From JACCZH01 sp963729445 (GTDB taxonomy: Bacteria > Chloroflexota > Chloroflexia > Thermomicrobiales > CFX8), in the NCBI GenBank assembly GCA_963729445.1, contig CAVSNU010000003.1, positions 682,001 through 746,000 of the forward strand: a DNA stretch of 64,000 nt, written 5' to 3'. The position numbers and the translations under genes were made by a program. Below the pieces are notes generated by a model. The model ran no database searches and was not told the origin of the DNA. It saw only the letters and a list, made by a program, of their open reading frames with translations. This document shows positions 43,597 through 52,832 of the stretch, in pieces; position 1 is the stretch's first letter, and every line of letters begins with the position of its first letter.

Positions 43597-45249
43597 TCAG
43601 GCCGCGTTATTCATCCGGCAGTAGCAGGACGCCTGGATCTGAACGTCGGCGCGTGCCGACGCCAGGTCAAGGCGTTGCTTGATCATTCCGGCCAGCTCAT
43701 CCTTGCCCAGCTGAGTCAGGCACTCGTGGTAACCGTGCAGGCTCCACATATTCTCGGGGTGCTGATAGGCCCGCGCCAGACTGTCATCCAGGCCCAGATC
43801 CGCCCGGTAGACCTTTTCGGCTTCTTCCACGTACCCCTGCTCTAGCAACAGTGCCCCGTAAGCGTGCCGGGTGGGCTGCATCCAGCCCCAGGGCTCATCG
43901 TACGGGAGGCCGTCATCGAGCTCGATTGACCTGCGCAAATGGGCGAACGCCGTGTCATGGTTACCCCTGCGGTACTCCAGCTCACCGCTCAACATCTCGG
44001 ACGCAATCGCGAGAATGTCGAGGGCACTGTTATTAAAAAGGTACCGAGTATCCGGGACGCGGCCGACGGCGGCTTCGAACGCCTCCTTCTCTCGCTGTGC
44101 TTCGTCAACTCGTCCAGTGGCAGAAAGTGCCACGCCCCTGGCGTAGTGGGTCATCGCCGTGGTGACACAATACAGCTCCTGGTCCTCCGGCAAGGGCGTG
44201 TCGATAATCTCCTGCCATTTTCCAAATCGGATCAGGACGTGCATCTTCATGGGCACGAACGCCTCAAGCCAGTCCGCCATGGGTGGGACTTGCGTCGCGA
44301 TCAACTCCTGTGGAATCGTGCTGAGCATTTCGTCAGCGGCTTCGACCGCGTTCTGATACTGGCCCTGGAACATCGCGCCGTATAGCTTGAAGTGGTAATT
44401 GTGCGTTCGATACAGGGTGTAAAAGTTCATCGCGCCCTCGCGCGCAAGGAACTTCCGGTCGGCATGAATCGCGTCGTTGTTGGACGTCACGACGTCGTTG
44501 TAATGCCCGCAAAGCACATCGATATGGGTGGGCATGTGCTCGAGGTGACCGGCATCGGGCACGAGTCCTCGCAGCCAGTCACACGCACGAAGCGCCTTCT
44601 CGGGGTGAGGCGACATCTCCATCAGATGGATGTACATGTGCAGCACGCCGGGATGCCTTCGGCTCTCTACCGACTCGAACGCCCTCTCCAACACCTGCGT
44701 TGCTTCGAGTGTGCTTGCCCCTTCACCCGGGCCACCGGTTTTGAGATCCCACATCAACCAGGGTGTGCGGTTCATGAGCGCTTCGGCGAAGAGCGACGCT
44801 ATGTCAAGATCCGAGCCGTATTGACGGTAGACACCGCGCATCGCATCCGCGTACGCGTCGTTCCAGAGGGCGAAGTCATCTGGCGGCTCCGGAGCCTGGT
44901 AGCGACCTTGTATGGCTCTGATCAAGCCCTGTTCGACCGGCGTGGCCCTGTTCAGTAGACCCACGGCTCGCTGCGTTGCGGAGTATGTCGTCGCCAGGGC
45001 GTCCGCGAGCTCGACTTCGTCAAACGCATCCCAGGCCTTGTTGTAGTTGGGTCCCGCGGCGTACGCCACACCCCAATGAGCCATCGCGCAATCGGGATCG
45101 CTCTCGATGGCGCGTTCGAAGCATTTGATCGCCTCCTCGTGGTTGAATGCGTAGGTCCAGTTCAGGCCACGATCGAACCAGAGCTGTGCGTCCGCTGATG
45201 AGGTGGAGATCGCTCGTCCGTGGCCGCCAAGGTCATAATACCCTGACAT
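43597..45249 (-). CDS. Tetratricopeptide repeat protein (TTC38-like)
   Basis: A 550-residue cytoplasmic protein of the TTC38-like group. The N-terminus LWFDRGLNWTYAFNHEEAIKCFERAIESDPDCAMAHWGVAYAAGPNYN is a canonical TPR pair; later repeats lie around residues 170-260 and 365-500 (AQREKEAFEAAVG, RHAYGALLLEQGYVEEAEKVYRADL). HTHIDVLCGHY-like segments typical of this family are present as MPTHIDVLCGHYNDVV. Likely a scaffold; no enzymatic motif. The ATG at 45249 follows AAGGAG by 8 nt. The stop lies beside the repeat patch. Confidence 0.85.
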   Translation of the reverse strand: MSGYYDLGGHGRAISTSSADAQLWFDRGLNWTYAFNHEEAIKCFERAIESDPDCAMAHWGVAYAAGPNYNKAWDAFDEVELADALATTYSATQRAVGLLNRATPVEQGLIRAIQGRYQAPEPPDDFALWNDAYADAMRGVYRQYGSDLDIASLFAEALMNRTPWLMWDLKTGGPGEGASTLEATQVLERAFESVESRRHPGVLHMYIHLMEMSPHPEKALRACDWLRGLVPDAGHLEHMPTHIDVLCGHYNDVVTSNNDAIHADRKFLAREGAMNFYTLYRTHNYHFKLYGAMFQGQYQNAVEAADEMLSTIPQELIATQVPPMADWLEAFVPMKMHVLIRFGKWQEIIDTPLPEDQELYCVTTAMTHYARGVALSATGRVDEAQREKEAFEAAVGRVPDTRYLFNNSALDILAIASEMLSGELEYRRGNHDTAFAHLRRSIELDDGLPYDEPWGWMQPTRHAYGALLLEQGYVEEAEKVYRADLGLDDSLARAYQHPENMWSLHGYHECLTQLGKDELAGMIKQRLDLASARADVQIQASCYCRMNNAA

Positions 45250-45728
45250 TGTTGCACTCCTTAGATTGACGTTGGCAGTTCTGGCGTGCGTACCCGGACA
45301 ATAACACCACTTGGGTACCGGATCAATGGGCAGGAGTGAGTCGCGGAGTGGCAGGCACCCGCGCGCACGGTTGCCTCAGTACCCGGCCATACTCCACCCG
45401 GGAGGATTCGACGGTCACGCGGGACGTTCGGGCGATCCCCCTACCTCAGACTGCATGCGAGGTCCTGCCGCCCAACCACCCTGTACATTATAATTGCATT
45501 AAGTTGATCGTACGCACGGCAGCCAGCGACTCCAGTCAGCCAGTCATCACCCAGGAGCTACTCGTTCGGCGGGATGGCGCAGCGGAAGAAACGAACTGCT
45601 TCAATCACCTCGGATTATGGAGGAGCAGTAGGCAGAGCCTCGACACTTGGCAGATGCTCGCAACGGACGACATCCCCGATCTCGGCTGTTCACCTTACGA
45701 TTCTTCATCAGGGATAGGGAGTTCTCTT
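45250..45728. other. Intergenic region between divergent TPR and Pepco-like genes
   Basis: About 480 bases. It contains the TPR gene promoter, and TATAAT at 45489-45494 on the plus strand without a good -35. A plus-strand frame is open from 45336 into the downstream gene, but its composition (Cys, Ser and His-rich, no ribosome site) does not look coding. Confidence 0.55.
45298..45326 (-). promoter_or_regulatory. Putative promoter of the TPR gene
   Basis: On the minus strand TTGATC (45326-45321), a 17-nt spacer, then TATTGT (45303-45298), about 50 nt upstream of the start. Each hexamer matches four of six consensus positions. Confidence 0.35.
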
Positions 45729-46100
45729 ATGGAAGACACTCATGCGCTGGATCCAAACTTCGTCTACTTCGTCTCGGAAGAGGATTTCGAACGTGGCGAG
45801 GTCGCCGAGGATCTCGGTTTCGGCATGTTTAGACGGCCGCTCGGGGATGTAGAGCAGGATTGGCGGATCGTAATGCTCCAGCTAGGTGAGCTCGTCTCCC
45901 AGAGCGACGCCGTGACGCCGGCGTATTACGACCTGGACGAGGTCGAAGTGAATCTGGCATTCAGCGCCAGCGGTCGCCTCGGTTTCCTGGCCGAGGCAGG
46001 TATCGAGCCAGCCGTGAGGGTCAGGTTCAAGCGCAGGAATACTCCGCGGGGTCTCCCCGGTGAGCCCACCATCCCCCCTGGGGCTATCCCCGGCGAGTAG
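45729..46100 (+). CDS. Small Pepco/trypco-like protein, orphan
   Basis: A 123-residue cytoplasmic protein starting MEDTHALDPNF; GGGAG lies 7 nt before the ATG. The centre has DWRIVMLQLGELV, then the diagnostic-looking segment YYDLDEVEVNLAFSASGRLGFL followed by AVRVRFKRR. A predicted beta hairpin of the form DEVEV-x-L-x-x-S-x-x-G-x-x-G-F-L and a closing R-F-x-R-R strand is what I associate with the Pepco and trypco domains that accompany effector modules in bacterial conflict or signalling systems. The last 20 residues are Pro/Gly-rich. No effector (protease, caspase, STAND ATPase) is adjacent. The family call is tentative. Confidence 0.6.
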   Translation: MEDTHALDPNFVYFVSEEDFERGEVAEDLGFGMFRRPLGDVEQDWRIVMLQLGELVSQSDAVTPAYYDLDEVEVNLAFSASGRLGFLAEAGIEPAVRVRFKRRNTPRGLPGEPTIPPGAIPGE

Positions 46101-46152
46101 GCATCCTCTCGCGCAACGCAACTCGCACTAGCATGGGACTCATGCAGCTTCT

Positions 46153-46178
46153 GGCCTGGCCGTACACTCGGCCAGGCC
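46153..46178. terminator. Perfect 10-bp hairpin between convergent genes
   Basis: GGCCTGGCCG (46153-46162), loop TACACT, CGGCCAGGCC (46169-46178). It separates the Pepco-like gene and comM ends. A second stem CCGTCAGG/CCTGACGG follows at about 46228-46259. No T tract. Confidence 0.45.
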
Positions 46179-46297
46179 TGTACGCGCGGAACACAAGCAT
46201 TGCAGAAGCCCCGCTCGCGGTCATTGCCCGTCAGGAGAGGCGACTCGCGGCCCTGACGGTGGGACGTGCTGAGAACGTGATCGGGTGACTGCGCGAG

Positions 46298-47819
46298 CTA
46301 GCCCACGACCTTGGGCCGGTATTGCAGCGCCTCGGCCAGATGATGGGACTCAATCCGCTCCTCCCCGGCCAGGTCGGCAATCGTCCGGGACAGCTTCAGG
46401 ATGCGATGGTAGCTGCGGGCCGACAGCTGCAGCTGTCGCATCGCCGCGCGCATGAGAGTGTCGCCGGCGCCGTCGAGCTGGCAGTGCGCTTGCACGTCTC
46501 CGGCACCCATGTCCGCGTTGGTGCGCATGTCGCTTCCGGCGAAACGCTCGGTCTGACGGCAGCGCGCGGCTTCCACCCGGGCACGGATCATCGCTGACGT
46601 CTCGCCGGCACGGTTATCCGAGAGCTTCTCGTACTCCACGCGAGGGACATCCATGTGGATGTCGATCCGGTCGAAGCAGCGGTCCCGAGATCCGCTTCTG
46701 GTAGCGGGTGATGGTCGATTCCGAGCAGACGCAGTCGCGCGATGGGTCGCCATGGAACCCACAGGGACAGGGATTCATCGCTCCGACTAGTACGAAATTA
46801 GCAGGATATGTCACCGCGCCGGTCGCGCGAGAGATCGTCACGTGACGGTCTTCGAGCGGCTGGCGCAGCACTTCGAGGACAGACTGGCCGAACTCCGGGA
46901 GCTCATCGAGAAAGAGCACGCCCCGATGGGCGAGGCTGATCTCACCGGGACGAGGCACCCGGCCACCTCCCACCAGACCTGCGTACGAGATCGTGTGGTG
47001 TGGCGAGCGAAACGGGCGATCTCGCACCAACGGCTCGCCGGACGGCAACATGCCGGCCACGGAGTAGATCTTCGTCACCTCAATGGCGTCGTCGCGGCTC
47101 AGCGGCGGAAGGATGGACGGCAGAGAGCGTGCCAGCAACGTCTTGCCCGTCCCGGGCGGCCCCGCCAGGAGCACGTTGTGCCCACCGGCCGCCGCGACCT
47201 CCAGACCGCGCTTGACCTGCTCTTGGCCACGGACGTTGGTGAAATCGAGCGCGAAGGTAACATCGGGAATCTCTTCAACCGGTTTACCCCGATAAACGGG
47301 TATCGGCGCCTCGTCGTGCAGGTGGCGAACGAGGCTGGTAAGCGTCTCAATTGGATACACGTCAATTCCCGTGACGAGGGCCGCTTCGTCCGCGTCATCC
47401 CAGGGGACGAACGCCCGCTTCAAGCCGCATGACGCCGCGAGCGCGACCATCGGCAGAATCCCGTTCGTGTGTCGCAAGCTTCCATCCAGCGACAACTCTC
47501 CAATGAACACCGCGTCTTCCACGTCGGCGAACACATTGTTCGACGCAAGCAGCACACCGAGCGCGATCGGGAGATCGTAGGCCGGACCTTCTTTGCGAAT
47601 GTCGGCCGGCGCCAGATTCACCGTGACTTTTCCGAGCGGAAAACGGGCTCCACTGTTGCGAATGGCCGAGCGTACGCGCTCGCGTGACTCCTGGACCGCG
47701 GTATCAGGTAAACCGACAACGACCATACCGGGTTGACCACCCGGGCCCGAATCAACCTCGACTTCGACGAGCACTCCCTCAAGGCCGATTGTGGCACAGC
47801 TATAGACCTTCGCCAGCAC
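46298..47819 (-). pseudogene. comM: comM/yifB-type Mg-chelatase-like AAA+ protein, frameshifted
   Basis: Intact members are hexameric helicase-like ATPases; ComM promotes branch migration during natural transformation. The GTG at 47819 (VLAKVYSCATIGLEG) matches the family N-terminus, with AGGAGA upstream. The first frame covers the Lon-like ChlI domain, Walker A GPPGTGKTLLARSLP, Walker B GVLFLDELPEF, the NPCPCG zinc-like motif and ends the match at RISGPLL. The family pattern resumes in the next frame with DRIDIHMDVPRVEYEKLS and runs intact to LAEALQYR. The break is one extra base near 46672-46677. Joined, the protein would be about 505 residues, the normal length. Assembly error or recent decay are both possible. 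Confidence 0.88.
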
Positions 47820-48074
47820 CCGTCTTCTCCTGCCCTCAGCGGTCGATGCGCGCAGGACCCGAGCGAGCGCCGCCACACGCGTTCACGCCGTTACATTCTC
47901 GGAGACCCGTAGGACATAGGATCACATACGTGAGGCGTTCGGGCAATACTTTCGGAGCAACAGGCTACTGCGGCGTGGAGAATACCCTGCCGTGTTGGGG
48001 CGTTGGCGTGTCAAGAGATCGCGCGAAGTGATTCGAGAGTCTAGGCGTCATGACGGAACATGTCCGGACGAGGC

Positions 48075-48719
48075 TCACCAGAAAAGGCGGCGTCGCGACT
48101 CCACGAGCACCACACCAAGCACCCGGGCGCCGACGCGCTCCAGAGCCTCGCGCGCTTCAACAGCGCGCTGGCGGCGAGTCTTTCCAGAGGTCACGGTTAA
48201 GATCACGGCATCCACCCTCGCGGCCAGGGAGATGGCGTCGCTGTAGGCAGGCAGGCTCGCCGAACCCAGGATGACGTACTCGAAGTGTTCCAACAGGCAA
48301 TCCAGGCCGGAGGTAAGCCGATCGCCTGCCAGGAGGTCTGGATTCACTGCGGTACCGGGGCCAATCGACTGATAGTTACCGTTGCCGGTCGCGGCTTTGA
48401 GGATCGCTTCCAGGGTTGCGCTACCGGTCAAGAGATCGCTGAATCCCGGCGTCGATCCCGCACCCGAGCGAAAGTCGGCGTCGACGAAGGCGCAGCGGTC
48501 ACCGGCATCGGCAAAGGCTCTGGCCACCTGCTCGGCGGTATCACTCGCGCCGTTGCGGTCGGCGTCCACAATGAGCACCGAGCGGACGCGCTCGTCCCCG
48601 GCAGCGAACTTGATCGTCGAGCGCAGCGATCGATACGCCTCGCCGCGCGCGCTATCCGCGCTGTTCGATTGTCTACGCCCAGCCGTCATGCCGCCGTCGC
48701 CCTTCATTACTGAGGTCAT
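48075..48719 (-). CDS. CpsD/BY-kinase-like protein with degenerate P-loop
   Basis: A 214-residue relative of bacterial tyrosine kinase / chain-length regulator ATPases. EAYRSLRSTIKFA near residue 26 is the typical entry segment, CAFVDADFRSG the Walker A' aspartates, and FEYVILGSASLPAYSDAISLAARVDAVILTVTSGKTRR the later region where D-P-P-x-x-x-D is expected. The Walker A is destroyed: where GEGKST is usual it reads RNGASDT, without Lys. The C-terminal Tyr cluster is missing as well. It starts in ATGA with the upstream Wzz gene. It is probably not an active kinase but may bind the Wzz partner. Confidence 0.75.
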   Translation of the reverse strand: MTSVMKGDGGMTAGRRQSNSADSARGEAYRSLRSTIKFAAGDERVRSVLIVDADRNGASDTAEQVARAFADAGDRCAFVDADFRSGAGSTPGFSDLLTGSATLEAILKAATGNGNYQSIGPGTAVNPDLLAGDRLTSGLDCLLEHFEYVILGSASLPAYSDAISLAARVDAVILTVTSGKTRRQRAVEAREALERVGARVLGVVLVESRRRLFW

Positions 48720-49411
48720 CTGTCCCCACGAGATGGGGGTATCGAGCCGAGGACCGGCCACTCCAGATAGCGTTCAAGATCGCGCCGCGTCTTGAGTGTG
48801 TCATCAAAATAGATGGTCCCAAAGGCCACCATCAAACCGGCGACCACACCCAGCACCCCACCAGCCAGGGTATTCACGCGCACGCGTGGTCCGCTCGGCA
48901 CCGTCGGGACTCCCGGCGTCTCAAGCTTCTCCATGTGTACACGGCCGGGATACAGGTTCTGGGGAGAGGTTCGCTCTTCAACCTGACGCGCGTTCTCAGC
49001 TTCATTACGCCGCACAAAGCCGTCAGCCAGCGCGTTCGCGATCAGCGCGGCGCGTTCTGGTTCGGTGTCGGTCACAACGAGCTGGACGATGTTCGCATCC
49101 GGGTTGTGTCCGACCGCCAGCTTACTCTGGGCAACCCCGGGATCGATCCCGGTGCCGGCCTCCTGCAGGGATTCCGCGATGAAATCCCAATTGTTGATCA
49201 GGTCCTTGTACGAAGCCAGACGATTCTTGGCGTACAGGTCGAGGTAGTAATCAGGAGGCTCGGCGATGGCCATGATCCGGGTACTCACGACGTAGGTGTT
49301 GGGTTGCGACGCAGTTCCGACATAGGCGATGCTCGCCGCCACAACCGCCGCCAGAGCAACGATCCACCAGCGCCGCAACAGGGCCAGGGCAATTTCCTCA
49401 GGGCGCATCAT
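48716..49411 (-). CDS. Wzz/YveK-like polysaccharide chain length determinant, copy 2
   Basis: A 231-residue inner membrane protein with a first helix at about residues 14-32 (WWIVALAAVVAASIAYVG), a periplasmic/extracytoplasmic domain and a second helix near 180-205 (GGVLGVVAGLMVAFGTIYF). The Pro-rich segment before the second helix (TPGVPTVPSGPRVRVN) is typical of Wzz proteins. It controls chain length of secreted polysaccharide with the ATPase encoded next. It overlaps both neighbours by 4 nt. Confidence 0.85.
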   Translation of the reverse strand: MMRPEEIALALLRRWWIVALAAVVAASIAYVGTASQPNTYVVSTRIMAIAEPPDYYLDLYAKNRLASYKDLINNWDFIAESLQEAGTGIDPGVAQSKLAVGHNPDANIVQLVVTDTEPERAALIANALADGFVRRNEAENARQVEERTSPQNLYPGRVHMEKLETPGVPTVPSGPRVRVNTLAGGVLGVVAGLMVAFGTIYFDDTLKTRRDLERYLEWPVLGSIPPSRGDR

Positions 49412-50097
49412 GAGCGATCCGCGGGAACGATTGCCAGCACGGGCAGCTTCGTGGCGGCAGAGGTATTGTCGGCGTCGTAGAGGGTGTCATCAAGGTAGTC
49501 GACCAGAAACGCGAGCAGGGCGCCTGCTCCCAGCGCGACGAGTACCCCAAGAACCAGAATGATGCGCGCCTGGGTCGTATCGGTGGCGGCATGGTTTGGA
49601 TACTGGACGACACGCACGATCGCGCCGTTGGCGTCGCCTGGTATATCGAGATAGTGAGCGGCATTTCCCTCGAGCTCCTCGACAGCCGCACGTGAGATCA
49701 GCAGCGAACGGTCGGACTCTGTCGTCGTGGCCGTCAACGACAGGATGCGATGCTGTCTGCCGGCAGACAGAGCCGCCTGTACACCGCCCGCATCAATGTC
49801 CAAGCCTCCGTCCGCTAAACGTGCGGCAACGGCTTCGGCGAACACGTTCCCGCCAACGGTTTCCACCAGATCGTCGATCTTGAACTCACTGGCCAGGTAG
49901 TTGTAGTACTCGTCATAGCGGAAATCTTCGGCCGGGCCGGAGTCTGGCATACGCACAACCGAGACGCGAGCGTTCGCTGAGTACTGTGTCACGCGAGTGG
50001 AATCCTGATAGATCACCACCAGGCTCACGAGCAGCGGAAGAATCAGCACAGCCGGCCAGCGACGCAAGAGCACCTGGAGATACGCTTTTAGCTCCAC
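49408..50097 (-). CDS. Wzz-like polysaccharide chain length determinant, copy 1
   Basis: A 229-residue membrane protein of the same architecture: helix 1 at about residues 15-30 (AVLILPLLVSLVVIYQ), helix 2 near 178-200 (IILVLGVLVALGAGALLAFLVDYL), and a helical outer domain. Similarity to the next gene is in topology more than sequence, so the two may form a mixed oligomer. The ATG at 50097 overlaps the glycosyltransferase stop by 10 nt; the stop overlaps the next ATG by 4. Confidence 0.8.
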   Translation of the reverse strand: MELKAYLQVLLRRWPAVLILPLLVSLVVIYQDSTRVTQYSANARVSVVRMPDSGPAEDFRYDEYYNYLASEFKIDDLVETVGGNVFAEAVAARLADGGLDIDAGGVQAALSAGRQHRILSLTATTTESDRSLLISRAAVEELEGNAAHYLDIPGDANGAIVRVVQYPNHAATDTTQARIILVLGVLVALGAGALLAFLVDYLDDTLYDADNTSAATKLPVLAIVPADRS

Positions 50098-51227
50098 GTC
50101 TGTCCCCCCGAGTGACGGGCTGCCAACGTCTCGTTTACCACCGCTACCAACTCCCGCTGAAACCGCTGTGTGGAAAATCGCCGGGCATGTTCGACTAATC
50201 TACCCGTGTCGAAGGAGAGTGTATCGAATCGCCGCAACGCCGCGACCAGGCTCTCGGCGTTCTGCTCCTTCACCCACACCCCCGTCTCGTCGGGAAGCAC
50301 GGTATCGAAGACGCCACCTGCTGCTAGAGCGACTACCGGCCTGCCAGCCGCCTGCGCCTCAACCTGCGCGATACCGAAGTCATCCTCGGACATGAACACC
50401 GTCGCCCTGCAACGTGCCCACAGGCGGCGCAGCTCGTCATCCGGTACTCTACCGAGGAAGCGCACGTTGGGACCGGCGCGCCGCTCCAGCTGCGCCCGGT
50501 CACGGCCATCACCAACGATCCAGAGCGGCAAGCCGAGCGCGGTAAATGCGTCAATCGCGATGTCGAAGCGCTTGTACGGCACCAACCGGGACACCATCAA
50601 GAAATAGTCCCCCACTTCATGGGCGGGAGCGGGGGTAAACGCATCCACATCCACGGGCGGAAACACGACGGTGGCGTCCCTCCTCCAGAATGCTCTGATG
50701 CGGTCGCGCACCACGGTTGAGTTGGCGATGAACCTGTCAACGCGATCCAGCGTCGCCCGGTCGCGCCACCTGAACCCGGCCATGAGCGGTCGCAACGCGT
50801 TCCTCGCGACCGCGGGCAGGCGCTCCCGCTCACAGTACTGATCGAACGCCCAGGCGAAACGCATTGGTGAGTGGATGTAGCTGACGTGGACCGCTCCGCG
50901 GGGAGGCTGCACCATCTTCGCCCAAGCGCTCGACGACGACAGCACCAGATCACACGGTGCCACCTGCAGGCGCTCAAAAGCGAAAGGATAGGCCGGCAGC
51001 ACGATCTGATGGTTGGTCCGGGCGCGAGGCACGCGGTCGATCCAGGACGTGCGAATATCCCAGCCGCGATACTCCGGCGGCATCTGATCCGGTGCATACA
51101 TCGAGGTGTAGACGGGAGCGTTCGGGGCCAGATCGTGCATCGCTTCGAGCACTCGTTCCGCGCCGCCGTACTGGTTCAGGTAATCGTGCACCAGAGCCGT
51201 ATGCTCAGGCAGGCAGGCTTGCTGCAT
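50088..51227 (-). CDS. Glycosyltransferase family 4 (WbaZ-like)
   Basis: A 379-residue GT-B enzyme. ALVHDYLNQYGGAERVLEAMHDLAPNAPVYTSMY is the characteristic N-terminus of mannosyltransferase-like GT4 proteins; VSRLVPYKRFDIAIDAF and EDDFGIAQVEAQAAGRPVVALAAGG are the donor-binding and EX7E regions. The ATG at 51227 with GGAG 5 nt upstream is preferred to the GTG at 51275. It follows the initiating sugar-phosphate transferase by 34 nt, so it probably adds the second sugar. Confidence 0.88.
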   Translation of the reverse strand: MQQACLPEHTALVHDYLNQYGGAERVLEAMHDLAPNAPVYTSMYAPDQMPPEYRGWDIRTSWIDRVPRARTNHQIVLPAYPFAFERLQVAPCDLVLSSSSAWAKMVQPPRGAVHVSYIHSPMRFAWAFDQYCERERLPAVARNALRPLMAGFRWRDRATLDRVDRFIANSTVVRDRIRAFWRRDATVVFPPVDVDAFTPAPAHEVGDYFLMVSRLVPYKRFDIAIDAFTALGLPLWIVGDGRDRAQLERRAGPNVRFLGRVPDDELRRLWARCRATVFMSEDDFGIAQVEAQAAGRPVVALAAGGVFDTVLPDETGVWVKEQNAESLVAALRRFDTLSFDTGRLVEHARRFSTQRFQRELVAVVNETLAARHSGGQTWS

Positions 51228-51261
51228 CACAGCTCCAGCATGTTCGTTTCGGGCCAGGAGA

Positions 51262-52737
51262 TTAATAGGCGCCACGGGCAGTCAATATCGCCGGTAGCGT
51301 GCGCAACATGATCTTGACGTCAAGCCATGGCGACCAGTGTTCGGCGTAATACAGATCCAGCCGCACCATCTCGTCGAAGGCGAGGTTGCTGCGGCCACTC
51401 ACCTGCCACAATCCGGTAAGGCCGGGCGTGACCAACAGCCGGTCGCGATGCCACTCGTCGTAGCGCGCTACCTCGGCCGGCACGCCGGGGCGCGGACCTA
51501 CAATGCTCATCTCCCCCAAGAAGACATTGAAGAACTGTGGCAGCTCATCCAGGCTGGAGCGTCGTAGGAACTTGCCGACTCGCGTCCTGCGCGGATCATT
51601 CTTGTCTTTGAAAAAGAACGGGTGGTTACCGTACATGTTCTGCAGTTCAACCTTCTGCGCCTCGGCATCGCGCACCATGGTTCGGAATTTAAAGCATATA
51701 AAGCGACGCCCGTTGCGCCCAACTCGCTCCTGCCGAAAGAACACCGGCCCGGACGAATCCAGCTTGATCAACAGCGCGAAGAACAGGAAGAGCCAGGAGA
51801 GCCCGACAATCACCAGTGTCGAGAACGTTATGTCCATCGCGCGCTTGACAAAGAAGTTCCAGCCGGAGATCTCGGCCGACTTGAGGCCGATCATCGGCAG
51901 GCCGGCTACTTCGTGAATGTGTACCTGATCCATCGCCAGCTCAAACAGATCGGGCACGAGCTTGAACTCAACGTCGAGGTCGCGACACTGGTCCATGATC
52001 CAGACCATCTGTTCGTGGGCGGTGGGAGGCAGCGCAATGATGACTTCGTCGATCCGTTCGCGGACTACAATGTCCCCAACGTCCGCGCTCGTTCCCAGAT
52101 GGAGCGGGCGGATCACCCTGCGTTGGGTAGCGATGGCGAGCTCAACGTCAGATGGACCGTCGTCGACAAAACCCACGACCTGGTAGCCAAGCTGCGGTTG
52201 TCCCAGCAGCCACTGCATCAGGCGCTGCCCGGCTTGCCCGGCCCCAACAACGATCACGCGGTCGACTCCGATGCCACGCAGCCAGAGCCTCTCTCGAGCC
52301 AGCCTGACGATCAAACGCATGACGAACAAGAGAAAAACGATCACCACCGGGGCAATAATGAAGAGCGCTCGCGATGGAGAAAACTGTTGAAAGAATGCGA
52401 ACAGCACCACCAGGGCCATCGCAATAATGACGCCGCCCGCCATAAGCAACGACTCATCCAGGAGCGTCGCCCAGCGCGGTGTGCGGTACAGACCGCGCAC
52501 CTGAAACACAAGCAGCGTGAGGATCACGAGCAAGACGATGATGCCGCGAAAGTATGAGAGGGGTTGCTGCGCCTCGGGGAGGACCGGCCCGCCGATCTCG
52601 ACGCTGTAGCGTAGCCAGTAAGCAATCATGAAGCCCAGTACGACGATCAGTCCGTCGGTGAACATGCGCCCGCCGATCGCCAACCAGCGTGGCACGCCAT
52701 CAATTCCGCGATGTTGGACACCGCCGTTGGTCGCCAC
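51262..52737 (-). CDS. Undecaprenyl-phosphate sugar phosphotransferase (WcaJ-like)
   Basis: A 491-residue membrane enzyme that starts polysaccharide assembly by loading a sugar-1-phosphate onto undecaprenyl phosphate. Four N-terminal helices (residues about 20-150) are followed by a Rossmann-like region with VIVVGAGQAGQRLMQWL, a fifth helix (LVIVGLSWLFLFFALLIKL) and the catalytic domain: SSGPVFFRQERVGRNGR, FICFKFRTM, RVGKFLRRSSLDELPQ, SIVGPRPGVP and PGLTGLWQVSGRS. First gene of a five-gene minus-strand operon. The GTG at 52737 has AGGAGG 11 nt upstream. Confidence 0.93.
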   Translation of the reverse strand: MATNGGVQHRGIDGVPRWLAIGGRMFTDGLIVVLGFMIAYWLRYSVEIGGPVLPEAQQPLSYFRGIIVLLVILTLLVFQVRGLYRTPRWATLLDESLLMAGGVIIAMALVVLFAFFQQFSPSRALFIIAPVVIVFLLFVMRLIVRLARERLWLRGIGVDRVIVVGAGQAGQRLMQWLLGQPQLGYQVVGFVDDGPSDVELAIATQRRVIRPLHLGTSADVGDIVVRERIDEVIIALPPTAHEQMVWIMDQCRDLDVEFKLVPDLFELAMDQVHIHEVAGLPMIGLKSAEISGWNFFVKRAMDITFSTLVIVGLSWLFLFFALLIKLDSSGPVFFRQERVGRNGRRFICFKFRTMVRDAEAQKVELQNMYGNHPFFFKDKNDPRRTRVGKFLRRSSLDELPQFFNVFLGEMSIVGPRPGVPAEVARYDEWHRDRLLVTPGLTGLWQVSGRSNLAFDEMVRLDLYYAEHWSPWLDVKIMLRTLPAILTARGAY

Positions 52738-52823
52738 GAGCTTGAATGCCTCCTACAGCTTCTCGATGCCGGCCAGAACGACACGACGTGGCCGGCCCGT
52801 CCGCCACGGTCTCCCGACGCTGG

Positions 52824-52832
52824 AGTATAGCA
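52824..52832 (-). promoter_or_regulatory. Extended -10 promoter for the polysaccharide operon
   Basis: TGCTATACT on the minus strand (52832-52824) is an extended -10 (TGnTATACT) about 90 nt before the sugar transferase start. No clear -35. Confidence 0.4.

Noticed and set aside
45336..45728. N-terminal extension of the Pepco-like protein to 254 residues
   Set aside because: The extension has no ribosome site and atypical composition, whereas the ATG at 45729 has GGGAG 7 nt upstream and begins a normal-looking protein.
51622..52557. A 311-codon plus-strand frame opposite the sugar phosphotransferase
   Set aside because: Antisense to a strongly conserved membrane enzyme and composed of Gln/His/Asp runs; no coding features.
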